Source: Micromonospora aurantiaca ATCC 27029
GTDB taxonomy: Bacteria > Actinomycetota > Actinomycetes > Mycobacteriales > Micromonosporaceae
DNA length: 64,000 bases
Reading direction: 5' to 3'
NCBI RefSeq assembly: GCF_000145235.1
Contig: NC_014391.1
Location: 6,806,501-6,870,500, forward strand
This document shows positions 17,801-25,628 of the stretch, piece by piece (position 1 is the stretch's first letter; every line of letters starts with the position of its first letter). Below the pieces are notes generated by a model. The model was not told the origin of the DNA and did no database searches. It worked only from the letters and a program-made list of their open reading frames with translations. The position numbers and the translations under genes were made by a program.

Positions 17801-18711
17801 CTGATGGTCCTCCGGAGGGTGTTCAGGCCCGGGATGGTGCGGGCGATCTGCTGCACCACGACGACGCGGACGACCGCGCCGAGCATGGTGCTCGTGCCGC
17901 GTCCGGTCTGGCCCGCCCAGCGGGCCATCAGCCCGGGGATCTTGACGGTGGTCCAGAGCAGCACCACCACGACCAGGAGGTTCAGCGTGCCGCCCGGGTC
18001 GACGGGCAGGCCGAACACCGGCAGCATGGTCGCCGGGTCGAGCAGTGTCTGCTGCCCCGCGGTGAGGAAGAACGCCTGCGCCACGGGGATCGCCAGGCAT
18101 CCGCCGTAGGAGCGCCACCACAGCCGGGCGAGGCCGTCGGTCTGCGGCAGCGCGTGGCAGGCCAGCGCCAGCGGCGCGATGCTCGTCATCACCAGCAGCG
18201 CCACGAACCGGCCGATCAGCTGGAACGCGGCCGTCACGACCAGGACGGTGATGATGAGGATCAGGACCAGGAACAGCAGCGGGACGGTGCGCTCCTGCGC
18301 CGCCGCGAGGTGGCTGCGGATCGCGGTGAACGCGCCGTCGCCGTCGTAGCCGCCCTCGCTGATCGCCGCGGTCAGGGCGTTGGCGAGATCGATGAGCTGG
18401 TCGCAGGCCAACTGGGAGAAGTGCGCGGCGGTGAACCCGACGACCAGCCTCGGCAGGAGGTCCTTGACCGTGTAGCGGGACTGTTCGCCGCCGCCGGCGA
18501 CCATGACGAGCACGCCGGCGGCGACGAACGCCAACACGAAGACGGTGTCCACGATCCATACCGACCGGCCGGTGAGCGCCTGCACCTGCGGCAGCCCGGT
18601 GACCTTCGGTGTGGTGAGCAGAATGCCGGTGATGAGGTCGAAGATCGCGTTGAGGCAGGCCAGGATCGCCGTGGTGAGCCAGTCAAGAGCCTGGTCGAGG
18701 ACCCATCCCAT
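17797..18711 (-). CDS. VirB6/TrbL-like polytopic membrane protein
   Basis: 304 aa. The ATG at 18711 lies 5 bp after the stop of the pilin-like gene. At least five hydrophobic segments are seen (around residues 15-35, 52-72, 145-170, 175-195 and 245-265), typical of the channel-forming VirB6/TrbL group. Three Cys residues sit in or near the membrane parts. Overlaps the next gene by four bases. Assignment rests on topology and operon position more than on a sequence motif. Confidence 0.82.
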   Translation of the reverse strand: MGWVLDQALDWLTTAILACLNAIFDLITGILLTTPKVTGLPQVQALTGRSVWIVDTVFVLAFVAAGVLVMVAGGGEQSRYTVKDLLPRLVVGFTAAHFSQLACDQLIDLANALTAAISEGGYDGDGAFTAIRSHLAAAQERTVPLLFLVLILIITVLVVTAAFQLIGRFVALLVMTSIAPLALACHALPQTDGLARLWWRSYGGCLAIPVAQAFFLTAGQQTLLDPATMLPVFGLPVDPGGTLNLLVVVVLLWTTVKIPGLMARWAGQTGRGTSTMLGAVVRVVVVQQIARTIPGLNTLRRTIR

Positions 18712-18716
18712 GACGG

Positions 18717-19097
18717 TCAGCCCCCGACGATGCCCTGGATGACCTGCAGCAGGATCGGCGCGAGGACGGCCAGGCCGTAGCCGATCAGCGCGTTGCGCAG
18801 GGCGAGTTTGGCTTTCTCGACCTGCGACGGGTCACCACCGGCGGTGGCCCAGTACACGCCGGCCAGGACGAGGAAGAGGGTGGCGATGGCGGCCAGGATG
18901 CCCATGACCCAGTTCTGCAGGTTGGCGATCACCACCGGCAGCGAGTTCGCCGCCAGGTAGACGGCGCCGCCCGGATCGGCGTACGCGGAGGCCGGGACAG
19001 CGAGCGACAGGCCAGCGCCGGCCAGCGGTACGGCCACACGCAGTGCGAGACGAACGGCTCGCGGGATTCGGAGAGTGCGGTGTGGAGTGCGGGACAT
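18717..19097 (-). CDS. VirB2-like pilin / small two-helix secretion component
   Basis: 126 aa. The ATG at 19097 has a GGGAGG site. A twin-basic N-terminus plus hydrophobic run ending 'VPASAYADPGG' looks like a signal peptide cut after about residue 41. Two further hydrophobic helices follow (about 53-82 and 103-124), separated by a charged 'GDPSQVEKAKLALRNA' loop. This is the VirB2/TrbC pilin layout. First gene of the transfer operon, 281 bp downstream of the conserved 38-bp box. Confidence 0.8.
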   Translation of the reverse strand: MSRTPHRTLRIPRAVRLALRVAVPLAGAGLSLAVPASAYADPGGAVYLAANSLPVVIANLQNWVMGILAAIATLFLVLAGVYWATAGGDPSQVEKAKLALRNALIGYGLAVLAPILLQVIQGIVGG

Positions 19098-19377
19098 TGC
19101 GGTTCACCTCCCGCCGCGCCCCGGCCACGAACAGGCGTGACCGGGGGCGGCGATTGCTCGAAGCGGTCCGATGGGACCGCCGCCGGGCGCAGGCGAGAAG
19201 CGCGCGAACCGCGTGAGCCCCGGGAGGAGCTCGTCCTCCCTCATGGGTGGGTTGCGGTCATCAATGTGGTGTCAGCGCATCAACGTGGCGCGGCACCCGA
19301 GGCGCGTGGATCGCGGCTCCTCGCATCGCCCGGCGGCGGGCGGGACCGGCGAGCGGTACGGCTCGCGAAAAGTCCCG

Positions 19378-19415
19378 CACCCCCAAACCGGGATTTGTGA
19401 GCCCTGGCGAACACT
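19378..19415 (-). promoter_or_regulatory. 38-bp conserved box upstream of the transfer operon
   Basis: Read on the minus strand, this 38-bp segment matches 22768-22805 (plus strand) at 35 of 38 positions. It starts AGTGTTCGC, contains GGGCTCACAAA and ends CCCGGTTTGGGGGTG. Each copy points toward the operon it precedes. Probable shared operator or promoter element. Confidence 0.7.
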
Positions 19416-19782
19416 TCCCGCGCCCACACCGCTCTGGTGCGGACTCACATCGCAGGTCAAGGCTTGTTTCACCGGCGACAAGGTGGGCGGAGGGCGAGGA
19501 CTCACAGCCGGATCGGAATCGGATGCCTGGGAGCGGTGTGAGCGCCGCCGACGCTCACAGCTCTTGACAGGGCCGCCTCGGTCCACCCTGAGCCGAGTGC
19601 TCCGGACAACGGCGGACAGGTCCTCACCGCGGAAGCGGACGGGCCGAGCGGCGGCCTGCAGGACGCGACCCGTGACTGCGGGGCAGGTGACTGAGAAATA
19701 GGCACCATCCCTTCCCCCGTCAATCTGCTCCAGCGCAGGCGCTGCCTGTGGAGCAGCTGCGCCGCGAGCGGCACCGGGCACA

Positions 19783-19831
19783 CGAGAACGGCCGTGGCGC
19801 GACGTTGCACGTCGGGCCACGGCCGTTCTCG
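19783..19831 (-). terminator. Terminator-like stem after the sigma-like gene
   Basis: Perfect 16-bp arms (CGAGAACGGCCGTGGC and its complement) flank a 17-nt loop, 11 bp past the stop at 19842. Confidence 0.65.
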
Positions 19832-19841
19832 GCCAGCGGGG

Positions 19842-20720
19842 TCAGGCGGCTGCTGCGGCGTGCTGCCGGGCGGCTTCGCGGCGGGCAGCGGCGGCACGAC
19901 CGGCTCGGCGCCGACTGCGCTGCTCCGCCCGCTGCCGCAGCCGCGCCGTGGTTTCCGGCGACGCGACCCCGGTCAGCAGCCCGTCGGCGAGGGCCTCGGC
20001 GAGGCGGCTGTCGATGCGCGACAGCCGCATGCGCAGGGCGTCGACGCTGAGGCCGTTGCTCGCGGCGATGGGCTCGATCGCCCGGCGCCCGAGCCGCACG
20101 TCGATGTAGGCCTGCTCGTCCTCGGGGTCAAGGACCCCGAGAGTCACCGCGCGGCGGACCAGCAGGTCCGGATGCCCGTACGGCACCCGGGGGGTGCGCG
20201 GGCCGGGGGCGATGTGCTCGATGTCCTCCACCGGCATGTACTCCTGCTGCTGCAGCCGCAGGTCCCGCCCGGCTCGCCACGCCGCCTTGCACAGGCTCGC
20301 GTACGGCGCGGGTTTGGTCAGGTCCGCCCGGTCGCGTATCGCGGCCAGGAACCCGGTCAGGATCTCGGCGTCGATATCCGCCGGGTCGCCGTCGTAGCCC
20401 TCGCACAGCTGGCCCGCGTACTGCTGCAGCGCCGGCATCGCCATGCCGACCGCGGCGACGACCCAGTGCGGCCCGTCGAGCCGCGCGCGGCGGATCAGCT
20501 CCCGCCACACCTCGTCACGCGCCGTGTAGGCGCGGGGGTGGCGCAGCAGCCAGTCCCGCAGCGCCGGCAGCGCCATCACCGGCTGCGGGAGCTTCGTGTC
20601 GAAGAAGAACGCCGTGCAGTCAAGGACCAGCGGCGCGGGCTCGCAGGTCAGCGCGGCGAAGGCGGTCTCCGCCGCGTCGAGGGCGGAAGTCGGCCAGTTC
20701 GTAGCGTCGGACACGCTCAT
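19842..20720 (-). CDS. Sigma-factor-like / HTH protein upstream of the transfer operon
   Basis: 292 aa. The ATG at 20720 has CAGGAG upstream. Mostly helical. Residues ~200-245 ('DPEDEQAYIDVRLGRRAI', then 'SVDALRMRLSRIDSRLAEAL') look like a sigma region 4-type helix-turn-helix, and the C-terminus is a long Arg/Ala-rich helix. No clear region 2 is seen. It could be a diverged sigma-like regulator or a DNA-binding initiator. It borders the TGACA-rich region and is a candidate to bind it. Moderate confidence for DNA binding, low for mechanism. Confidence 0.65.
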   Translation of the reverse strand: MSVSDATNWPTSALDAAETAFAALTCEPAPLVLDCTAFFFDTKLPQPVMALPALRDWLLRHPRAYTARDEVWRELIRRARLDGPHWVVAAVGMAMPALQQYAGQLCEGYDGDPADIDAEILTGFLAAIRDRADLTKPAPYASLCKAAWRAGRDLRLQQQEYMPVEDIEHIAPGPRTPRVPYGHPDLLVRRAVTLGVLDPEDEQAYIDVRLGRRAIEPIAASNGLSVDALRMRLSRIDSRLAEALADGLLTGVASPETTARLRQRAEQRSRRRAGRAAAARREAARQHAAAAA

Positions 20721-21349
20721 GTCAACACTCCTGTGACACCGAAGGGATGGGATGCCGTCGCCGGCGATGTCACGGCGACCGGCGGCTTCGATTGCGCCAC
20801 AGACGGCTCACAAGGAACTGACAGAGCTGTTCAGAGCGCCGATCACCGCCGTCGTCCCGGCCTGCTGTCAGTGGCCCCTACGCACGACGTTCCATCGCCG
20901 CTGATCGTTGGCCGGGAGTCTGACAAAGGCCGGTTGACCTGCCCTGTGACACCCCTGACAGAGCCTGTTACCGCGCGGTTCGCAGGCGGTGGCACAGCCG
21001 CGCGCCGCGACCGCGTGACACGGCGTCCACGACCTCACCGGCAACGCGCAAGGTCCCTTGTGACAATCCGGTCGCCTCACAGCGCCACTGTCACGACCCT
21101 GCCGCCGACGACCCGCGCGGGCTCGGCAGTGCCCGTGACAGTCGCAGGCGCGCTGTCACCGCTAGACATCCCGCACCCTGTGACAGGCGATGCCGCGTCG
21201 ATGACATCGCCGCCGGCACGCGGCGCCCGACGCGTCTCACAGTGCTGGTCACAGCGCTTGTCCACGTCGACGTCCGAAGCGTTCTCCGCACCGGCGTCCG
21301 CACCCGTCATCACTTCTGTCAGTGACACAGCGTCACTGACAGAAGGTGG
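20721..21349. other. 629-bp non-coding region packed with TGACA/TGTCA words
   Basis: No gene seen. About 17 copies of TGACA or TGTCA occur, often as CTGACAG or GTGACA (for example near 20819, 20866, 20956, 21135, 21180, 21317 and 21334); one or two would be expected by chance. It ends in a perfect hairpin and is cut on the right by an IS3-family element. Candidate cis-acting region for replication, transfer or regulation. Confidence 0.6.
21313..21345. repeat. Perfect 14-bp inverted repeat
   Basis: CTTCTGTCAGTGAC at 21313-21326 and its exact complement at 21332-21345, with a 5-nt spacer. Each arm contains CTGTCA and GTGAC words. It abuts the IS3 target duplication. Confidence 0.75.
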
Positions 21350-21413
21350 TGAAGTGACCCCCTGAAGCCGGACACCTCCTGACTTGGCATTCTGCCGAGG
21401 AGGAGGAAACGCT

Positions 21414-21707
21414 GTGGCTCGACAGAGCAAGTACCCCGAGGAGTTCCGGCGCCAGGCCGCGGCATTGGTGCTCGACTCCGGTCGCCCGATCCGTGACGTC
21501 GGTCGGGAGTTGGGCGTCAACCACGAGACGCTGCGCAACTGGGTCGACCGGCTGCGGCAGGAGCGCGACGGCGGCCGGCCCAGCGACCTGGCCGCTGACG
21601 AGCGGGCCGAGCTGATCCGGTTGCGGCGCCAGGTCGCCCAGCTGGAACTGGAGAAGGAGATCCTGAAAAAAGCCGCGGTCTTCTTCGCACGCGAGACGGA
21701 GCGGTGA
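21414..21707 (+). CDS. IS3-family transposase OrfA
   Basis: 97 aa. The GTG at 21414 has GAGGAGGAGG upstream. Helix-turn-helix ('RDVGRELGVNHETLRNWVDR') followed by a leucine-zipper-like helix ('ELIRLRRQVAQLELEKEILK'). An A6 run at 21666-21671 lies in the overlap zone; the OrfB frame is open through it, so a -1 shift could give OrfAB. The stop also overlaps the OrfB GTG (GTGA), allowing re-initiation. Confidence 0.93.
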   Translation: MARQSKYPEEFRRQAAALVLDSGRPIRDVGRELGVNHETLRNWVDRLRQERDGGRPSDLAADERAELIRLRRQVAQLELEKEILKKAAVFFARETER

Positions 21708-22618
21708 ACCGTGCCGACGTGTACCGGTTCATCGACGCGGAGAAGACCACCTACCCGGTCCGTCTGCTCTGCCGGCTCCTCGGCGTCGGCCACAGCGCCT
21801 TCTACCAGTGGTTACGCGCCGGCCGGCAACGCGCCACCGACAGAGAACGCCACGACCACGCCCGGGTCGAGCTGACCCGGCAGGCCTGGTCGGAGCACCG
21901 CGGCGTCTACGGCGCCCGCCGGCTGACCGCAGAGCTGCACGAGCGCGGCCACCGCTGGAACCGCAAAGCGGTAGCGAGGCTGATGCGCCTGGCCGGCATC
22001 GAGGGCGCCCACCGGCGCCGACGCGGCAAGCCCCGCCGCAAAGCCGCCTCGACCGCGACCGCCCCGGACCTGGTCCAGCGGCAGTTCAGCACGACCGCAC
22101 CGAACCGGCTCTGGGTCGCCGACATCTCTTACCTACGCACCTGGGAAGGCTTCCTCTACCTCGCGGTCGTGGTCGACGCCTACTCCCGCCGCGTCGTCGG
22201 GTGGGCAATGGCCGATCACCTGCGCACCGAGCTGATCCTCGACGCCGTCGGCATGGCCATCCAGCACCGCCGACCCGCCCGCGAGCAGCTGGTTCACCAC
22301 TCCGACCGCGGAACCCAGTACACCTCGTTCGAGTTCGGCCGCACCCTGCGCTCCTGCGGCGTCCTGGCCTCAATGGGTTCGGTCGCCGACTGCTACGACA
22401 ACGCCATGGCCGAGTCGTTCTTCGCCACCCTCAAGACCGAGTTGGTCTACACCCGGGCCTGGCCATCGCGGCATGAACTGGAGATGGAGGTGTTCTCCTA
22501 CATCGAGGGCTTCTACAACCCTCGCCGTCGGCACAGCCGTCTGGGTAACGTCAGCCCCGACACCTACGAGAAGCTCCACCAAGAGTCCCTGACAGACATC
22601 GAGGTGTCCGGCCGATAG
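21704..22618 (+). CDS. IS3-family transposase OrfB (DDE catalytic subunit)
   Basis: 304 aa from GTG 21704. N-terminal HTH_21-like part, then an integrase core with the DDE residues in 'WVADISYL', 'HHSDRGTQYTS' and 'DCYDNAMAESFFATLKTEL' (35 residues between the last Asp and the Glu). No frameshift or stop interrupts it. It provides strand transfer for the element. Confidence 0.95.
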   Translation: MNRADVYRFIDAEKTTYPVRLLCRLLGVGHSAFYQWLRAGRQRATDRERHDHARVELTRQAWSEHRGVYGARRLTAELHERGHRWNRKAVARLMRLAGIEGAHRRRRGKPRRKAASTATAPDLVQRQFSTTAPNRLWVADISYLRTWEGFLYLAVVVDAYSRRVVGWAMADHLRTELILDAVGMAIQHRRPAREQLVHHSDRGTQYTSFEFGRTLRSCGVLASMGSVADCYDNAMAESFFATLKTELVYTRAWPSRHELEMEVFSYIEGFYNPRRRHSRLGNVSPDTYEKLHQESLTDIEVSGR

Positions 22619-22767
22619 GGGTCACTTCAGTGGCCGGCGTGAAGCCGGGCCCCGTCGCGGTAGGGCGGCTGCCGACGGCTCGTCACGTCGCGAGCGACCG
22701 ACAACGTGACGGAAATCAGCACAAGCTGATGGCGGGTCGAGCGTTGTGAGTGCTTGTGGGTTCGGCA

Positions 22768-22805
22768 AGTGTTCGCAGGGGCTCACAAAACCCGGTTTGG
22801 GGGTG
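22768..22805 (+). promoter_or_regulatory. 38-bp conserved box upstream of the methylase operon
   Basis: Second copy of the box at 19378-19415 (minus), with three mismatches. Similarity extends about 20 bp further upstream (TGTGGG...CGG.AAGTGTTCG). It ends 36 bp before the ATG at 22842. The core AAACC-C-GGTTT is palindromic. Confidence 0.7.
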
Positions 22806-22841
22806 TCAGCGCTTCACGGCGCGGCGCGGAGCCGACAGCAC

Positions 22842-23768
22842 ATGAGCGAGCACACGCCGCACCCGCACCACCCGGCCGGCCACACCGAGCCGGCCGACTC
22901 CACACTGATCGACCTGGTCGCCGGCGATCCGCCGGTGCCGATCACGGTCTGGCGCACGGCCCGTACCGACGCCGAAACCCACACCAGCCTACCCACCCGT
23001 CTGGCCTACCGCCTCGTCGCCGCGTACAGCCGGCCGGGGGAGGCGGTCGTCGACTTCACCACCGATCACGCCCTGTCCCCGGTCTGCGCCCGAGGCGGGC
23101 GCCAGCACCACCGCGCCTGGTTCACCGACAGCTCCACCCTGGTCATCGGACCCGCCACCACCGGCCTGCCGGCGGCCACGACCGAGACCGGCCCACTCAC
23201 CGCGCCCGGCGAGCCGGATGGCGGCGACGCGCAGGAGCCGCCCGAGCTGGTCGACTGGTTCGGCGACGACCTCACCGACCCCGACCTGCCCGGCGCCGAC
23301 GCCGCGGTCGTCCGGCCGCCCGACGACGGTCCGCTGGACGCGGCCCCCAGCCTGGTGGTCGCCACCTGGCCGCTGCACGAGGCCGACACGACCGCCCGGG
23401 TCCGCCTCGCCTGGCTGCTGGCCGCAGGCGCGCGGCTACTGCGCCCCGGCGGCTGCCTCGTCCTCGTCGTCGGCGTGCCCGCCGGCACGCAGCCCACGCC
23501 GGAGGACTTCGGGCCGCTCGTGGCCGCCGCCTCCCGGGCCGGACTGGGCTACCTGCAGCACATCGTCGCCGTGGAGGCCGACACCGAGGGCGACCAGTTC
23601 GTCTACCACGTCGCCGACGAGGAACTGCTCACCCTGGCTCACGCCGACCCCGAGCAGTGGTCGGTCGCCCACCTGCGGGTGCACGCCGACCTGATGGTCT
23701 TCACCCCACACCCGGCTCCCGCAGCCGAGTCGCGGCGGCGCCGCGACGGCGGTGAGCGCCGTGCCTGA
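22842..23768 (+). CDS. Degenerate DNA-methylase-like protein
   Basis: 308 aa. The ATG at 22842 is preferred over an upstream GTG at 22746, which would place the conserved 38-bp box inside the gene. The fold order resembles the amino-DNA methylase encoded next ('RLVAAYSRPGEAVVDFTTDH' in the SAM-site position, 'LVVATWPLHE' where a methylase has its catalytic S/D-PPY), but the catalytic tetrad is replaced by WPLH. It is therefore probably inactive and may act as a partner or specificity subunit of the following enzyme. Inference from layout only. Confidence 0.65.
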   Translation: MSEHTPHPHHPAGHTEPADSTLIDLVAGDPPVPITVWRTARTDAETHTSLPTRLAYRLVAAYSRPGEAVVDFTTDHALSPVCARGGRQHHRAWFTDSSTLVIGPATTGLPAATTETGPLTAPGEPDGGDAQEPPELVDWFGDDLTDPDLPGADAAVVRPPDDGPLDAAPSLVVATWPLHEADTTARVRLAWLLAAGARLLRPGGCLVLVVGVPAGTQPTPEDFGPLVAAASRAGLGYLQHIVAVEADTEGDQFVYHVADEELLTLAHADPEQWSVAHLRVHADLMVFTPHPAPAAESRRRRDGGERRA

Positions 23769-24765
23769 GCACACCACCACCGGACCATCCGACCCGAACG
23801 AGCCGGACACCCGCAGCCCCGCGGCCAGCGAGGACTACCCGGGCCGGCACCGCGACTACGAAGGCCGCCACCGCGGGTACGACGGCCGCCACCGCGCCGA
23901 CCCCGAGGGTCTGTCCGTCTGGGCCACCGCCCAGTCGACCGGCCCCGTCCAGCGACGCGGACGCTACGTGCCGGAATCGGTCAAGCATCCCGCCCGGATG
24001 CTGCCCGCCATCGCCGCCCACGCCATCGCCGCCTACACCCAGCCCGGCGACCTGGTCCTAGACCCGATGTGCGGCATCGGCACCACCCTGGTCGAGGCCG
24101 TCCACGCCGGACGCGACGCCTTCGGCATCGAGTACGAGCCGCAATGGTCGAACATCGCCGACGCCAACATCCGCCACGCCCACGACCAGGGCGCCAGCGG
24201 ACGCGCATCGGTCATCCGCGGCGACGCGACCCGGCTGATGTCCCTCGTTCCGAAAGCTCTCACCGGGCAGGTGGCGCTCGTGGTCACCTCGCCGCCGTAT
24301 GGGCCGACCGTCCACGGCCTCGTCCGCCCCGGCGAGCACGGGGTCGTCAAGTACGACGACCGGTACAACGACGGCGAGGACCGGGGCAACCTCGCCTACC
24401 GCGACCTGACCGGCCTCGCCGACGGCTTCGCCCAGATCCTGGCCGGCTGCGCCGCCCTGCTGCGACCCGGCGGCGTCGTCGTGGTCACCGCCAGGCCGTG
24501 GCGCAAGCGCGGCGAGCTGGTCGACCTGCCCAGCGCCGTCATCGCCGCCGGGCTGCGCGCCGGGCTCGTGCCGATCGAGCGGTGCGTCGCCCTGCTAGCC
24601 GCGGTCCGTGACGGGCAGCTCGTCGCCCGCCCGTCGTTCTTCCAGCTCCAGCAGGTCCGCAAGGCCCGCTCGTCCGGGGTGCCGATGCACCTCATCGCGC
24701 ACGAGGACGTCCTGATCTTCGCCAAGCAGGCGCCGCCGCAGGACGGAACCGAGGTGGTCGTGTGA
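23752..24765 (+). CDS. Amino-group DNA methyltransferase (N4-C or N6-A type)
   Basis: 337 aa from GTG 23752; a GTG at 23761 is also possible. Both overlap the previous stop. After a His/Arg/Asp-rich, tandem-like segment ('GRHRDYEGRHRGYDGRHR', residues ~30-48) comes 'VLDPMCGIGTTLVEAVHAG' (SAM motif I) with 'FGIEYEPQW', then 'TSPPYGPTVHG', the catalytic TSPPY typical of cytosine-N4 methylases. The C-terminus has 'LRPGGVVVVTARPW'. All key residues are present. Translationally coupled to the genes on both sides. No restriction endonuclease adjoins, so it may be a solitary or anti-restriction methylase of the element. Confidence 0.85.
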   Translation: MSAVPEHTTTGPSDPNEPDTRSPAASEDYPGRHRDYEGRHRGYDGRHRADPEGLSVWATAQSTGPVQRRGRYVPESVKHPARMLPAIAAHAIAAYTQPGDLVLDPMCGIGTTLVEAVHAGRDAFGIEYEPQWSNIADANIRHAHDQGASGRASVIRGDATRLMSLVPKALTGQVALVVTSPPYGPTVHGLVRPGEHGVVKYDDRYNDGEDRGNLAYRDLTGLADGFAQILAGCAALLRPGGVVVVTARPWRKRGELVDLPSAVIAAGLRAGLVPIERCVALLAAVRDGQLVARPSFFQLQQVRKARSSGVPMHLIAHEDVLIFAKQAPPQDGTEVVV

Positions 24766-25628
24766 GCGCACCCACCCACCGCTACCTGTCCCTGGGCGCC
24801 GGCGTGCAGAGCTCCACGCTCCTGCTGCTCGCCGCCCACGGCGCGATCCCCGGGTTCGACGCGGCGATCTTCGCCGACACCGGCTGGGAGTCGGCAGCAG
24901 TCTACCGGCATCTGGACCGCCTGACCGGCATCGCGCGGCAGGCCAGCATCGAGGTCGTGCGCGTCAGCACCGGTGACATCCGGGCTGACGCGCTCGACCC
25001 AGGCCACAGGTTCGCCTCCATGCCCCTGTTCACCCTGGGACCCAACGGTGAGCGGGGCATGGCCCGCCGGCAGTGCACCGGCGAGTACAAGATCAAACCG
25101 ATCAAGGCGGAGGTGCGGCGCCGGCTGGGCTACCCGCACCCGACGCGAGTGCCGGCCGGGGTTTGGGTGGAGGTCGCGATCGGGATCAGCCTCGATGAGA
25201 TCGGCCGGGCCCGTGACTCCGACGTCGCCTACATGCGCAACGTGCACCCGCTGCTCGACCTGGGCTGGCGGCGCACCGACTGCCTGCGCTTCCTGGCCGA
25301 GCACGGTCTCGCCGACACCCCGAAGTCGTCGTGCGTGGGCTGCCCGTTCCACGACGACGGCTTCTGGCTCGCCATGCGCGAGCACAGCCCGCAGGAGTGG
25401 GCCGACGCGGTCGCCTTCGACCGCGCCATCCGCAACGGCTCCGCGCGGGCCAACGCCGACGGGCACCCGCTGCGCGGGCAGTTCTTCCTGCACCGCCAGC
25501 GGGTGCCGCTCGACGAGGTGCAGCTGCGCCCACGCCCCCGACCAGGGGATGCGCCGGGCTGTGGGCCGTGGACCTGCCCCCACGACGAGCCGGCGACAGC
25601 GGACGCCGGGCGCGGGGAGGTGGCGTGA
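24762..25628 (+). CDS. PAPS-reductase-like PP-loop protein
   Basis: 288 aa. GTG at 24762, ATGA-like overlap with the methylase. N-terminal 'LSLGAGVQSSTLLLLAAHG' is a PP-loop of the adenylating PAPS-reductase/DndC group, followed by 'IFADTGWESAAVYRHL'. A C-terminal 'CVGCPFHDD' with further Cys (about residues 191-194) could bind a cluster or zinc. It lacks the reductase CGLH-type ending. In mobile elements such proteins travel with methylases and are suspected of nucleic-acid modification; sulfur chemistry is not shown here. Confidence 0.8.
   Translation: MSAPTHRYLSLGAGVQSSTLLLLAAHGAIPGFDAAIFADTGWESAAVYRHLDRLTGIARQASIEVVRVSTGDIRADALDPGHRFASMPLFTLGPNGERGMARRQCTGEYKIKPIKAEVRRRLGYPHPTRVPAGVWVEVAIGISLDEIGRARDSDVAYMRNVHPLLDLGWRRTDCLRFLAEHGLADTPKSSCVGCPFHDDGFWLAMREHSPQEWADAVAFDRAIRNGSARANADGHPLRGQFFLHRQRVPLDEVQLRPRPRPGDAPGCGPWTCPHDEPATADAGRGEVA

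Larger units (their letters stand above)
19098..19841. other. 744-bp non-coding leader of the transfer operon
   Basis: No convincing gene. It contains the 38-bp box shared with 22768-22805, several CTCACA/TGTGAG words (e.g. about 19443, 19500, 19555), a hairpin at about 19724-19755 and a long terminator stem at 19783-19831. Confidence 0.6.
21350..22629 (+). mobile_element. IS3-family insertion sequence, apparently intact
   Basis: 1280 bp with 29-bp imperfect terminal inverted repeats (21350-21378 and 22601-22629) that begin TGAAGTGACCCC and share CCGGACACCTC. A 4-bp direct repeat GTGG flanks it (21346-21349 and 22630-22633). It carries OrfA and OrfB in the -1 arrangement. Intact repeats plus target duplication suggest recent insertion. 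Confidence 0.93.

Noticed and set aside
20721..21349. Field of TGACA words as degenerate transposon ends
   Set aside because: Words occur in both orientations at irregular spacing and continue in other gaps, which fits binding sites better than nested element ends.
22746..22841. Upstream GTG start for the degenerate methylase-like gene
   Set aside because: It would place the conserved 38-bp box in the coding region; the ATG at 22842 fits better.
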